Shown here: piece after piece, positions 42,995-51,966 of the stretch
Layout: each line of letters starts with the position of its first letter
How positions within the stretch are numbered: position 1 is the stretch's first letter
Notes under the pieces: model-generated
The model's database searches: none
What the model was told of the DNA's origin: nothing
What the model saw: the letters and a program-made list of their open reading frames with translations, nothing else
Made by a program: the position numbers and the translations under genes
From: Nonomuraea jabiensis
GTDB lineage: Bacteria; Actinomycetota; Actinomycetes; Streptosporangiales; Streptosporangiaceae
Length of the DNA: 64,000 nt
Direction of reading: 5' to 3'
Assembly (NCBI RefSeq): GCF_014204795.1
Contig: NZ_JACHMB010000001.1
Coordinates: 9,126,501 to 9,190,500 of the forward strand

Positions 42995-43603
42995 ATGGCA
43001 ATCGATCAGAGGCACCGTCACCTCGAGCGCGGCCGGTTCCTATGGGAGTTCGTCAAATCGCCGCTGCGTACGGCCTCGGTGGTGCCGAGCTCGGCGTGGC
43101 TGGCGGAGCGCATGGTGGCGGGCGTCCCGGAGCGCGGTGACCCGGTGGTGGTGGAGCTCGGCGCGGGGACAGGCGCCTTCACCTCGGCCATCCAGCGACG
43201 GCTGGCCGGCCGCGGCAGGCACGTCGTGGTCGAGCTCAACGAGAGATTCGCCGACGGGATCGCGCAGGCGTACCCGTCGGTGGAGGTGGTTTGCGACGAC
43301 GTCACTCACCTGCCCGAACTGCTCGCGGAGCGTGGCATCGGGCCGGTGGACGTCATGGTCAGCGGCCTGCCGTGGGTCGCCTACGCAGGAGAGCCTCCCC
43401 TGATCCAGTCAATTTCGCGTGCGCTCGCCCCCGCCGGGGTCTACACGCAGTTCGCCTACAACTGGACGCGCTGGGCGGCCCCGGCCCAGCGGCTGCTCGG
43501 TGACCTGCGGACGGAGTTCGAAGAGGTCGTGACCAGCACGACGGTCTGGCGCAACCTGCCACCTGCGGTGGTCTACGTCGCCCGCCGCCCCCGCTGGACG
43601 TGA
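42995..43603 (+). CDS. Class I SAM-dependent methyltransferase, phospholipid N-methyltransferase-like
   Basis: The ATG at 42995 gives 202 aa. FLWEFVKSPLRTASVVPSS at the start, then motif I VVELGAGTGAFTSAI, VVVELNERFADGI, VEVVCDDV and VMVSGLPWVAYAG follow the PmtA-type layout. The start motif (FVKSP...GSVVPSS) is typical of that group. The gene is flanked by scrap DNA, and its promoter is not obvious. Substrate unproven. Confidence 0.83.
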   Translation: MAIDQRHRHLERGRFLWEFVKSPLRTASVVPSSAWLAERMVAGVPERGDPVVVELGAGTGAFTSAIQRRLAGRGRHVVVELNERFADGIAQAYPSVEVVCDDVTHLPELLAERGIGPVDVMVSGLPWVAYAGEPPLIQSISRALAPAGVYTQFAYNWTRWAAPAQRLLGDLRTEFEEVVTSTTVWRNLPPAVVYVARRPRWT

Positions 43604-43763
43604 GGGCAAGTTGCCACAGGGGTGATCCAGCACGCGGGTCACATACGGCCTTCTCCGGCGGCGGGGTCTCTTTCTTGCACTCGGTCTTCTCCGGGAGCCC
43701 ACCGAGGCGGCCACGCGCTATCCGTACGCGGGGCCGCTAAGAGCGCCCGCCGGAACGAAGACC

Positions 43764-43976
43764 TCATCCGCCGAGACATCCGCGCCGCGGGCGTGTACGG
43801 CCCGTAACGCCAGACAGGAAGAACCTGATGTACGTCCCCACCAGGGACAACGAGATCACGACCCCCTCGGTGACTCGCAGACCGGCGCCGGACCACAGGT
43901 CGTCGGATAGGGAGTAGCCGGTGAGGCCCCCGAACAGGGCCAACGTCAGCAGGGGCAGCTCGCGGTCCCTCTTCAA
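43764..43976 (-). CDS. Small two-helix membrane protein, 70 aa
   Basis: A TTG-initiated frame (KRDRELPLLTLALFGGL) with two hydrophobic segments and a high-G/C third position throughout, so it looks coded. No family recognised. It lies in a 407-bp gap of otherwise non-coding DNA and may be a remnant of a larger membrane protein. Confidence 0.4.
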   Translation of the reverse strand: MKRDRELPLLTLALFGGLTGYSLSDDLWSGAGLRVTEGVVISLSLVGTYIRFFLSGVTGRTRPRRGCLGG

Positions 43977-44010
43977 AAGTCATCGCAGGGCGCTTGACCT
44001 GCAAGTCGAC

Positions 44011-44460
44011 CTATGCGGCGGTACGGGCAAGATCGGTTCTCGTGTCTGTCCGTCTGCTGTATCTGATCATAATTCGGTTGTTCGGCTGGGTGGGTGCTGC
44101 TGGGCCGAGAGAGGCGACGAAGGACGTCGAGATCATGGTGCTGCGGCCGTGGAAGATCTCCCCCGCCAGTGCATGCCGGGACTCCTGCAGGTTGCGTATG
44201 CCCTTGATGTCGTGTCGGTAGGGCTCTTCCACGGCGTAGGTGAGGATATGGAGGGTTTTGAAGATCCGCCTGTAGTGGGCGATCGCTTCCCCGAGCGGGG
44301 TCGGGTTACCGTCCCGCTGGATCATGCGCATCACGTCGTAGGCGCGGATCTCGCCGGTGTAGATCGACACCACGACACGCAGGATGGGGATATCGGCCAG
44401 CGCGGGCCGGTACTGCATGCCCAGCAGGTGGACCAGGCCGAACACGTCGTCGCTGTTCAT
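44011..44460 (-). pseudogene. Tn3-family transposase C-terminal fragment
   Basis: The frame reads VFGLVHLLGMQYRPALADIP, then jumps to ILRVVVSIYTGEIRAYDVM, QRDGNPTPLGEAIAHYRRIFK, EEPYRHDIKGIRNLQESRHAL and AGEIFHGR. These are C-terminal blocks of Tn3-type TnpA. A segment between ALADIP and ILRVV that intact transposases have is missing, so an internal deletion is present. The end beyond FHGR is frame-shifted. Not functional. Confidence 0.8.
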
Positions 44461-44611
44461 ATGGACACGTCAAGGGCTGTCGCCTGCTCATGCCTGCCGA
44501 TCGATCGTGTCCTGACCTGACTTAAAGTGTTGGCCACCAACACGGGCGATCTTCGGGGATGGGTGCGGTGGGTGATGCCGTACGAGGCGCGGCGACGCGG
44601 AACGAAACGGA

Positions 44612-45145
44612 TCAGTCGCGGAGTTCGCCTTCGAGGAGGCCCATAAGGATCATATCGTGCCACTTGCCATCACGGCGGAAGCACTCGCGCACGCGGCCCT
44701 CCTCGACGAAGCCCACCTTCTCGTAAACTCGGCGCGCTGCAGTGTTCTCTGCCGCGAAGTCCAGAGTGATCCGGTGCAGGCGCATTTCGTTGAAGCCGTA
44801 CCTGCACATCAGGCGCATCGCCTCAGTGGCGAAGCCACGACCCCAGACATCCTTTTCGCCAATCTGGATATCCAGCTGGGCATTCCCGACCTCCGGCTTC
44901 GCATCCCTAAGGCGGACGAATCCGACGGCGCGCCGATCGTCGAGCGACTCGATGACAAACCGGCAATTCTCATAGCCGTTGCGCGGCGCCGCTGCCAGCC
45001 GCTCCTGTGCCTGCACGTACGACTCGGGGTAGCCGCTGCTCATCCAGCGCGCCACTTCGGGGTCGTGACTCCAGCGCCAGATGCTCTCGAAATCTGCGGG
45101 CTCGACGGCGCGTAGGCAAACAAGCTTTCCAGTCAGCATCGCCAT
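44612..45145 (-). CDS. GNAT family N-acetyltransferase, RimJ/RimL-like
   Basis: The 177-aa product has VCLRAVEPADFESIWRWSHD, LDIQIGEKDVWGRGFATEAMRLM (acetyl-CoA loop) and LDFAAENTAARRVYEKVGFVEEGR. The RimJ/RimL group acetylates N-terminal or small-molecule amines. A start at 45145 or the next Met at 45139 is possible. It stands alone between Tn3 and integrase fragments and appears intact. Confidence 0.85.
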   Translation of the reverse strand: MAMLTGKLVCLRAVEPADFESIWRWSHDPEVARWMSSGYPESYVQAQERLAAAPRNGYENCRFVIESLDDRRAVGFVRLRDAKPEVGNAQLDIQIGEKDVWGRGFATEAMRLMCRYGFNEMRLHRITLDFAAENTAARRVYEKVGFVEEGRVRECFRRDGKWHDMILMGLLEGELRD

Positions 45146-45221
45146 GTTCTACCAGTGTGCAATCCGGCCAATCAACTCGATTCCCTCGCCCTATGGAAAT
45201 CAGTTCAGATAAAAGCGCTCC

Positions 45222-46245
45222 TCAGTCCGTCGACGTGCATGATGATCTTCCTGAAGAGTTGCTGTCATCCGGATCGGTGGTCTCGCCGAGGTCGGTGAGC
45301 AGGCCGGTGAGACGGCGGGCGACGGCGGTGTGCCGTTCGACTTCGCGGGTCCAGCCGCGTTCGTCGGCGTCCTGGACGAGCTGCTGCTCGACCTCCAGGC
45401 GGGCCCGGAGTCGTGGGGCGTAGTCCGGGGTGGTGACGAACGTGGCGCAGGTCAGGTAAAGGTCGCACTCGCAGGGGCCTTCGGCGGGTAGGCGCCGGCA
45501 GTGGCCGAGCTCGAGCTCAGTCTCGAGGAAGTTGCTCTGCAGCCAGTCAACGGCTTCGGCGGGCAGCGTCCCGGACTTCAGCTCCTCAGCCGCGAGGCCG
45601 GCGACGACGGCGCCGGCTTCGAGGACGGACTTGTAGTCACGCAGCACTTCGCGGTCGCTGACCTGGGCATAGACCAGCGCCTTGGAGACCGAGGAGTGGC
45701 CGAGGACCTTCACGATGGTGTGCAGCTTGGCGCCGCGTTCGGCGAGCTGGGCGCCGAAGGTGTGCCGGAATCTGTGCGCGGAGACGGTGCCGCGCTTCTT
45801 GCCCTTCCAGCCACCCGGACCGACCAGGCCAGCCGCCTTGCTGGCCTTCTGGAGCGGAGTCTCGAACAGGTAGGAGCTGGAGAGGAGTTTGCCGTGACGG
45901 ACGAACAGATAGCGGATCTGTTCGCCGGTGCGCTCGTCGGTGAACGGCTTGTCTCGCCCAGGTCTGCGCAGGTCGATGAGCTGCTGGAGAGCGTCGGCGG
46001 CACCTGGGGGAGGGGCACCATCCGTTCCTTGCAGGCCTTGCGGGCCGGAGAGCCGGAGCCGAGGTGTTCCGTCGGGATAGCGGTCCAGCCAGTCGAGTGG
46101 GAGCCTGCGGATCTCGTCTCGGCGAGCCCCGGACCATCGGACCGCCAGCAGTGCGGCGCGCTGGAACGGGCAGGGGATCTCGTCGATCACGGGCATTAGC
46201 TGGTCGAGTTCGTGGTCGAGAATGAAGCGGGGCACCCGACGAGGG
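45222..46245 (-). pseudogene. Tyrosine recombinase/integrase, N-terminally truncated with compensating frameshifts
   Basis: The catalytic half is readable: RWSGARRDEIRRL (first Arg), HRFRHTFGAQLAERGAKLHTIVKVLGHSS (His-x-x-Arg and His), ALVYAQVSD (Tyr). The C-terminal Cys-rich ECDLYLTC region is typical. Between about 45995 and 46050 the reading is SGPQGLQGTDGAPPPGA where another frame gives PARKACKERMVPLP, the normal sequence. Two compensating shifts therefore exist. The N-terminal half is missing, replaced by an IS256 fragment. Confidence 0.78.
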
Positions 46246-46256
46246 GGACCGTGGTG

Positions 46257-46382
46257 GGGCCGGGCCACCGCAACGGCCACTGCCCAACCACCGTCAAGAC
46301 CACCAGCGGCCCGATCGCCATCGCCCGGCCCAAGCTGCGCGACACCACCGAGAAGTTCGCCTCCCGCCTGTTCGGCGCAGGA
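46257..46382 (+). pseudogene. IS256-family transposase fragment
   Basis: HRNGHCPTTVKTTSGPIAIA followed by RPKLRDTTEKFASRLFGAG matches the N-terminal region of IS256-type transposases. It covers only about 42 residues and abuts both neighbours directly. Confidence 0.65.
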
Positions 46383-46860
46383 AGGCCGAATCGACCCCCA
46401 TCTGGCTGGCCTCATCGACGATGACGACGTCGAAGCAGTCCGGCTCGGGCCGGATGGTCTCCACCACCAGCGGCAACGGCATGATCCACGCCGGGACCGC
46501 GTCCCGCGCGAGCGACATGGCATCGCGCACACCTTGGCGGTACCGCTCGGCGTAGCGCTTGCTCGTGCCTTTGCCCAGGTCGCTCACCCGGTTCTTGTAG
46601 GCCTGCAGGCCTTGACGTTCTTCCTGCGTCATCCGGGCCAGGCAGCACAGCCAGGCGTTTTCGGCGGCCAGCTCGGCGGTGATGTCACCGACGGCGCGTT
46701 CGGCTTCCTCCAGCGCGGAGGTGAGTTTCCGGTCCAGCTCGGGATCGCTGAACCGGCGGCAGCAGGCGGCGGCCCTGCCCCAGTTCCAGGCAGCGGCAAG
46801 CTGCGACAGCCGTTCGCTCCAGTGCGGGTCGGTGGGGGAGCCGGCCTGGTCACGATCCAT
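46378..46860 (-). pseudogene. Superfamily I (UPF1/DNA2-like) helicase fragment
   Basis: About 161 residues of a large helicase: RRFSDPELDRKLTSALEEAE, NRVSDLGKGTSKRYAERYRQ and the Walker B region DCFDVVIVDEASQMGVDSAFL. The DEASQ motif is typical of UPF1-like helicases. Both ends are cut, at 46378 by the IS256 fragment and at 46860 by unrelated DNA. Origin may be a defence or mobile-element helicase. Confidence 0.7.
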
Positions 46861-46974
46861 GGTCCTACACCAACTGGCGATCGGAGCATGGCGTCCGGCC
46901 TCTCGATCACGCACGGCCCGGCTTCGGCGAGCCGCCGGAGCCCGATGGAGCATCCGCGGCCATCCCGGCAGTAG

Positions 46975-47192
46975 GCGCTGCTGGCCAAGCACCGCAAGGG
47001 GGAGTCCAAACTGCTGTGGCGGGACGGCGCGTGGTTCCTGCACGCCACCGTCGGCGTACCGGATGCCCCGATCACCGTGCCGGACGCCTTCCTCTGGGCG
47101 GATCTGGGTATCGCCAACATCGCTACGCTCTCCGGTGGGTTCGGCACAGTGGCGAGGGCCTGAACGCGGTCCGGCACCGGCACCGTGAGCTG
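46975..47192 (+). pseudogene. TnpB (IS200/IS605) transposase fragment, frameshifted
   Basis: HRKGESKLLWRDGAWFLHAT and FLWADLGIANIATLSGG are TnpB blocks, with the first RuvC-like Asp in WADLG. Near 47148 the frame changes and SGEGLNAVRHRHREL continues the protein. Both ends are lost. No right end with guide RNA could be recognised. Confidence 0.65.
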
Positions 47193-47699
47193 TGCCGCGT
47201 TGCGGTAGGTGGTGCACCGGTCCTCCAGACACTCGGCAAGCGCGGCGGCCTGCTTGTGAGCCAGGTCGCGATAGGCGGAACCGGCAGGGCGGGACGAGCT
47301 GCTCATTCTCTGCGGACGAGGTGCCAGTTTTGGTGGCCCAGGTTGCACCTTCCGTGACCCGGTTGCTGATGGGCCCCAGCAGAACTTGGCAACAGAAATC
47401 TACATTGTAAAGGGGGGCGGTTTTGATTCGTTGCTTTCAACTACAACATCAAGCAACACCCTCAGCAGAACGGTCACCGCACGACACATGTCGATGTGTC
47501 CGAAGGTAATGGGCCCCGTTATCGGGTGCCCGCTCGTGCTGGGCCTCGATGTATTGCTGGACCGCCTCCATCCGGCGGCTGTTGGGTGAGAAATGAGACT
47601 CCACAGGATGCGCAGACTGGGGCGCGATGCGGTGCGGTCTGGGGTTGTTGGCCTCTTCTTGCAGTTCAGAGCGATATGATCTTGTTTGCCATGTAAGGC
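47193..47699. other. Degraded stretch without a recognisable gene
   Basis: About 500 bp. On the minus strand, AYRDLAHKQAAALAECLEDR and VPVPDRVQALATVPNP (about 47145-47300) have high G/C third positions and may be a protein scrap. The rest, with AT-richer parts near 47395-47450 and 47640-47695, shows nothing I can assign. Confidence 0.3.
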
Positions 47700-47912
47700 A
47701 TGTCGGCTGATCTTCTCGGTACCCAGATACTGGCCGCGGTGGTGGAGGTCGGCGTGGAGGGCCTTGGCACCCTGCGCATCCACCTCGTTGCCAGGCCCGT
47801 GCCGATCCCCGAGGAGTACGGCGTGCAGCCCAGCGTCTTGGATGAGGTGATCTCCACGGCGTCCGGCGGCGACTGGGAGATTGGCGGCATCAGGCCGCCG
47901 CTTCGCCGGTGA
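47700..47912 (+). CDS. Hypothetical protein, 70 aa
   Basis: The frame from ATG 47700 has strong G/C preference at third positions (DLLGTQILAAVVEVGVEGLG, VPIPEEYGVQPSVLDEVI), so it was probably coding. It has no recognised family. A stop codon sits six bases before the ATG. It may be a relic of the mobile region. Confidence 0.35.
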   Translation: MSADLLGTQILAAVVEVGVEGLGTLRIHLVARPVPIPEEYGVQPSVLDEVISTASGGDWEIGGIRPPLRR

Positions 47913-47984
47913 GGGCCTCGTCCGCCGCGTGATAATGCGGTCATGCCGCGATGATCGTGGGCCTTTCTCTTCATCGTCTCCTTC

Positions 47985-49490
47985 GTGCTCGTGGGCGCCG
48001 TCGCCTGGTGGATGGCTGGCGACGGCCTGGAAGTCAACGACGCTCGCGCGAGCGTGCTCAGCTTCGTCGTGAGCCTGTGCACGCTGCTGCTGGCCCTGGC
48101 GGGTGTGCTGCGGCGCTGGCAGGGCCGCCGCCGCGACGACAGCCTCTCGGGACCCCGCCCGACCGACCCGGTCATGCACGCGGGCTACCTGAAGCAGACG
48201 ATCCTGGCCGCCGCGGTCGCCGGGGACGACGCCCTGAGCAGGCCGCAGCTCCTGCCACTGTCGTGGACGAGCGCGGCGCCGGAACTCGGCGACGGTGTGC
48301 CCGCCCCGCCGGTCGGTAGCCGGATCAGGGAGCGTAAGCGCAACCGCCTCGACGTCGGCTTCCGGCGCGCCATCCGCGACCTCGCCGCGCACTATCGGCG
48401 CATCGCCGGCGGCCGCTTGGTCATCCTGGGCGAGCCGGGCGCGGGCAAGAGCGTGCTGTCGTTCATGCTGGTCCGCGGGCTGCTGGAGGAGTGGCGTCCG
48501 GGCGAGCGGGTGCCGCTCCTGCTGTCGGCGGTCTCCTGGGACCCCACCCGCGAGAAGCTGGGGGACTGGATCGTGCGGACCCTTGCCGTCGCGTACTACA
48601 GCGGGGCGCGGGAGATACCGCGCAGTCTGCTCGAGCATGACCTGCTGTTGCCCGTCGTCGACGGCCTGGATGAGATGCCGGAGTTCATCCGGCGTCTGGC
48701 GGTCCGGGCGGTCAACGAGGCGCTTGCCCGTGACCGCCCGATCGTGCTCGCCTGCCGTACGGCCGAGTACGCCGAACTCATCGGCACCGGCAGCCCGCCG
48801 CTACGCCGGGCGCCGGTCATCGAGCTCGAACCGCTGGACATCGAGGACGTGACGGCCTACCTGCGCGCTGTGGACTGGGCTGACCCGGCCCGCTTGGAGC
48901 CCCTCTACGCGCATCTGGACGCGCATCCGGGTGGCGCGGTGGAGGCGGCGCTGGCCACGCCGCTGACGGTGTCGATGCTGCGGACCGTCTGCGAGCGCGG
49001 TGGCGACCTCGATCCCGTGCTGCGCCTGACGTCGCGGGCGGCGGTGGAGGACGCGCTCGTCGGGGCCGCCGTCGGCGAGCCCGACCGCTCGCGGCGCTGG
49101 CTGTCCTACCTGGCCGGGCACCTGCACCAGCATCGCGAGCGTGAGCTGGCGTGGTGGCGGCTGAGCGGGCGCCTGCTGTCGCCCTGGGCGGTCATCGGCC
49201 TGGCATTGTTTTGCGGTGTCGCGCTCACGCTGCTGTCCTGGGCGTGGATGCTGACCTTCGGCGGCTGGCAGGACCTTGGCCTGAACACCGCGCTGCTGGC
49301 CGGCGCGTACATCGGCGGCGGGTTCGCGGTTCTTGCGATCATCGCCTGGTATGCCGGGGACGCGGCGGCCCCCCCGGACGGCTCGCCCCCGCCGCGGCCG
49401 GGTGGGCCGCCCGGCTGTGCAGGGGCATGGCGACCGGCCTGGCACTGGCCGCCATCCCAGTCCTGCCGGTCCTCATCGGCGTCGGCGTAG
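47985..49490 (+). CDS. NACHT-type STAND NTPase, N-terminal part (frameshifted)
   Basis: Starting at GTG 47985, the frame has two N-terminal hydrophobic segments (SFVVSLCTLLLALAGVL) and then a NACHT NTPase. Walker A GEPGAGKS lies near residues 149-156, Walker B-type VVDGLDEMPE near 225, and LACRTAEY near 255. Around 395-460 a second set of membrane helices begins. From about 49370 the reading turns into low-complexity Pro/Gly text, whereas the -1 frame continues the protein. The break is a run of seven C at 49369-49375; eight C would restore one long protein. Signalling or defence NTPase is the family role. Confidence 0.75.
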   Translation: MLVGAVAWWMAGDGLEVNDARASVLSFVVSLCTLLLALAGVLRRWQGRRRDDSLSGPRPTDPVMHAGYLKQTILAAAVAGDDALSRPQLLPLSWTSAAPELGDGVPAPPVGSRIRERKRNRLDVGFRRAIRDLAAHYRRIAGGRLVILGEPGAGKSVLSFMLVRGLLEEWRPGERVPLLLSAVSWDPTREKLGDWIVRTLAVAYYSGAREIPRSLLEHDLLLPVVDGLDEMPEFIRRLAVRAVNEALARDRPIVLACRTAEYAELIGTGSPPLRRAPVIELEPLDIEDVTAYLRAVDWADPARLEPLYAHLDAHPGGAVEAALATPLTVSMLRTVCERGGDLDPVLRLTSRAAVEDALVGAAVGEPDRSRRWLSYLAGHLHQHRERELAWWRLSGRLLSPWAVIGLALFCGVALTLLSWAWMLTFGGWQDLGLNTALLAGAYIGGGFAVLAIIAWYAGDAAAPPDGSPPPRPGGPPGCAGAWRPAWHWPPSQSCRSSSASA

Positions 49491-51565
49491 TCATCACCCT
49501 CGCGTACGGCTGGCCGCCCGAGAACACCGAGTTCTACCTGTCCGCCGTGGCCATGGGCCTGGCCGTGATGGTCGTGACGGGCTTGGCGCTGGCCGTACAC
49601 CGGTGGCTGGGCGGCTCACCGGAGCGGTCGGGCGAGGCGGGGCCGGTGGCGCTCCTGGTCGAGGACCGGCGCTCCAGCCTGGTCTCGGCCGCGGTTGCGG
49701 GCGCCGTGGTGGGGTTGGGAGCGGGTCCGGCGTTGATCGTGGCGCTGATAGCGGTGCGGACCCTGCAGATGCTTGCCACCGGCTGGTCCGGAGAACCGTC
49801 GCTGAGCGAGCTGATTGCGTCGGTCTTACCGGAGGAGTGGAGCGACCCGCTGCTGCTGGGCGCGGTCGTGCTGCTGCCGGGGATCGTCTTCGCGTCGCTC
49901 ACGCTCCTCACCCGGGCCTGGTCCCGGTTCGTATGGGTGCGGTTCGTGCTCGCCTTACGCGGGCACCTGCCGTGGCGGTTCGTGGCCTTCCTGGAGGACG
50001 CGCACCGGCAGGGGTTCCTGCAGCACTTCGGCGGGGAGTACCGGTTTCGGCACATCCGGATGCAGGACTGGCTGGCCGGCACTGCGCTGAGGCCGCCTGA
50101 GCGGAGCCCGCGGCGGCGTGGGCGCAGCAGGATCGCAGCGTTCGCGGGTCTCGCCGCCGCGCTGGTGGTGTGCGTCGCCCTGGTCCGCACGCTGCCGCCC
50201 GACAGTTCCTCTCGCACCTTTCTGACCGGTGTGGCCAAGAGCATGCACTTTCTCGACGACAACCGGACCATGACAGTGGAGCAGACGGACGGGCGAATCC
50301 GGCTGTGGGACCTGGAGACCGGACGTCCCATCGGCCGCAGCCTGCCCGTCGCCGGTAAGGTGGCCTTCAGCACCGCGGGTCGACTGGTGGCCGCGCTCGA
50401 ATCGCCGGTGAACCTGTCGATCCTGGACCTGCGGACCGGGGCGGAACTGTGCAGGACCGTCCTGCCCAAAACGGCCGCCACGACCCGCACGCTGGACTTC
50501 AGCCCTGACGGTCGCGTCCTGCTCACCAGCCTAGAGCCCGACAATTTCCAACTGTGGGAGCCGCGCACCTGCACCCGGATCGGCAGGCCCCTGGCGTCAG
50601 GGACCGAGATCGACATCCCCACGTTCAGCCCCGACGGCGGCGTGCTCGTCATCAAGGTGCCGGGCAGCGACAAGCTCACGCTGTGGAACGCCCGCACGGG
50701 AGCCCGCATCGACGACGGGACCATCGCCGGCTCACCGCACTTCACGCCTGACGGCAAGATTCTCGTGACGGTGAAGGCCGGCGTGGAGATATGGCTGTTC
50801 GATTCCGCGACGGGAAAGGTCATCGACGGCCCCCTACACGGGGACAACCCGAAGCCCGGGTACGACCTGGAGCCCGTGGTGCCGGTCGACGGGAGTCGGT
50901 CCTACCTGATCCGCTGGAGTCGCCCGAGCGGTTCCCTGGCGGTCAGACGGCTGTGGGGAGACCAGCGCACTTTCATCTTCACCGGCGTGCTCGACCAGCA
51001 CATCGCCGGCGGTGTGTTGGCAGGCGTGCTCGCGAACGGGGAGATCCGGCTATGGAGCCTGGATGACGGCAGGCTGCTCGGCTCCATCGACACCGGTGCC
51101 CGCGTGGCAAGCGTCGCCCTCAGCTCCGACGGGCGGAGCCTGCGCCTGGACCGGGGCGGCAGCATCGAGTACTGGGACGTCAGGCGACGGGTCCGTGTGA
51201 GCTCCGTTGAGATGACGCAGGGCGTGAGCACATGGTTCGTGCCCGGTGCGCGGACGGCGGTCGTCGCGGAGACGAGGATCGACGGCGGCTGGATCATCAC
51301 CCGCCTCATCGACCTCGACACCGGCGAGACGAAACCTGCCGCCATCCCCGCCGACCGGGGCACGATGAACTTTCGGGGGAACCAGGTCGCCGATCGATCC
51401 GCCGACAAACGGACAGTCGAGGTGCGGGTTCTCGCCACCGGCCGGAGGTTCACCCTAACCGGCCACACCGGGGAGATCTTCAGCGTGCGCTACAGCTGGG
51501 ACGACCGGCGGCTGGCCAGCCTGTCCGCGGACGGCACCATCCGCCTGTGGCCCGCCCCGGGCTGA
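49427..51565 (+). CDS. NACHT-WD40 protein, C-terminal part (membrane helices and WD40 propeller)
   Basis: The -1 frame continues the NACHT protein: membrane helices (LALAAIPVLPVLIGVGVVITL, VAGAVVGLGAGPALIVALIAV), then FRHIRMQDWLAG, a typical end of NACHT-helical regions, and another helix near residue 230 (FAGLAAALVVCVALV). WD40-like blades follow: TDGRIRLWDLETGRPIGRSL, LDFSPDGRVLLTSLEPDNFQL, TLWNARTGA, GEIRLWSLDDGRLLGS and DGTIRLWPAPG. The ATG at 49427 is the first in-frame start if translated alone. Whether the two halves are one product needs the frameshift checked. Confidence 0.75.
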   Translation: MATGLALAAIPVLPVLIGVGVVITLAYGWPPENTEFYLSAVAMGLAVMVVTGLALAVHRWLGGSPERSGEAGPVALLVEDRRSSLVSAAVAGAVVGLGAGPALIVALIAVRTLQMLATGWSGEPSLSELIASVLPEEWSDPLLLGAVVLLPGIVFASLTLLTRAWSRFVWVRFVLALRGHLPWRFVAFLEDAHRQGFLQHFGGEYRFRHIRMQDWLAGTALRPPERSPRRRGRSRIAAFAGLAAALVVCVALVRTLPPDSSSRTFLTGVAKSMHFLDDNRTMTVEQTDGRIRLWDLETGRPIGRSLPVAGKVAFSTAGRLVAALESPVNLSILDLRTGAELCRTVLPKTAATTRTLDFSPDGRVLLTSLEPDNFQLWEPRTCTRIGRPLASGTEIDIPTFSPDGGVLVIKVPGSDKLTLWNARTGARIDDGTIAGSPHFTPDGKILVTVKAGVEIWLFDSATGKVIDGPLHGDNPKPGYDLEPVVPVDGSRSYLIRWSRPSGSLAVRRLWGDQRTFIFTGVLDQHIAGGVLAGVLANGEIRLWSLDDGRLLGSIDTGARVASVALSSDGRSLRLDRGGSIEYWDVRRRVRVSSVEMTQGVSTWFVPGARTAVVAETRIDGGWIITRLIDLDTGETKPAAIPADRGTMNFRGNQVADRSADKRTVEVRVLATGRRFTLTGHTGEIFSVRYSWDDRRLASLSADGTIRLWPAPG

Positions 51566-51568
51566 GCG

Positions 51569-51759
51569 TCCTCCGCCGTTCCAGATGACTCCGACGTGCC
51601 GGTGGTAGGCCCCGATTGACGGCAGCCGGGTCGGCTCCTCGGTGGGTGAGTCGAAGAGGCGCGGCTCGAAGTCGCCCTCCTCGGGGCGAACGCCGCGCCC
51701 AGCTCAATCACCTCGTCCAGGGCGTCAGGCTTGCCGAGCACGATGGACGGGAGCTGCCG
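51569..51759 (-). pseudogene. Frameshifted gene scrap, unknown family
   Basis: One frame reads LGKPDALDEVIELGAAFAP and a neighbouring frame continues EEGDFEPRLFDSPTEEPTRL then PSIGAYHRHVGVIWNGG. A one-base loss near CCCCGAGGAGG joins them. No start remains. The family is not recognised. Confidence 0.45.
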
Positions 51760-51966
51760 TGGTGCGCCATCGGATGCCCGTTGACGGACCCGTTCGCCGG
51801 TGACGGCGCGGTAAGTGGCCTGCCGTTATGGAAGCTGCTACCAAGTACACGCGAGCGGTGGGGACGGACGGAGCTTGGCCAGCCGCCCCGTGATCGTATT
51901 TTTCAAGAAGTCTTCGCAGGTCGGCAGCAACATCGTTGGAGTCACAGCCATTACTACCGGAGTTCG

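Noticed and set aside
45146..46257. tRNA attachment site next to the integrase
   Set aside because: No tRNA-like fold or direct repeat could be found near either end.
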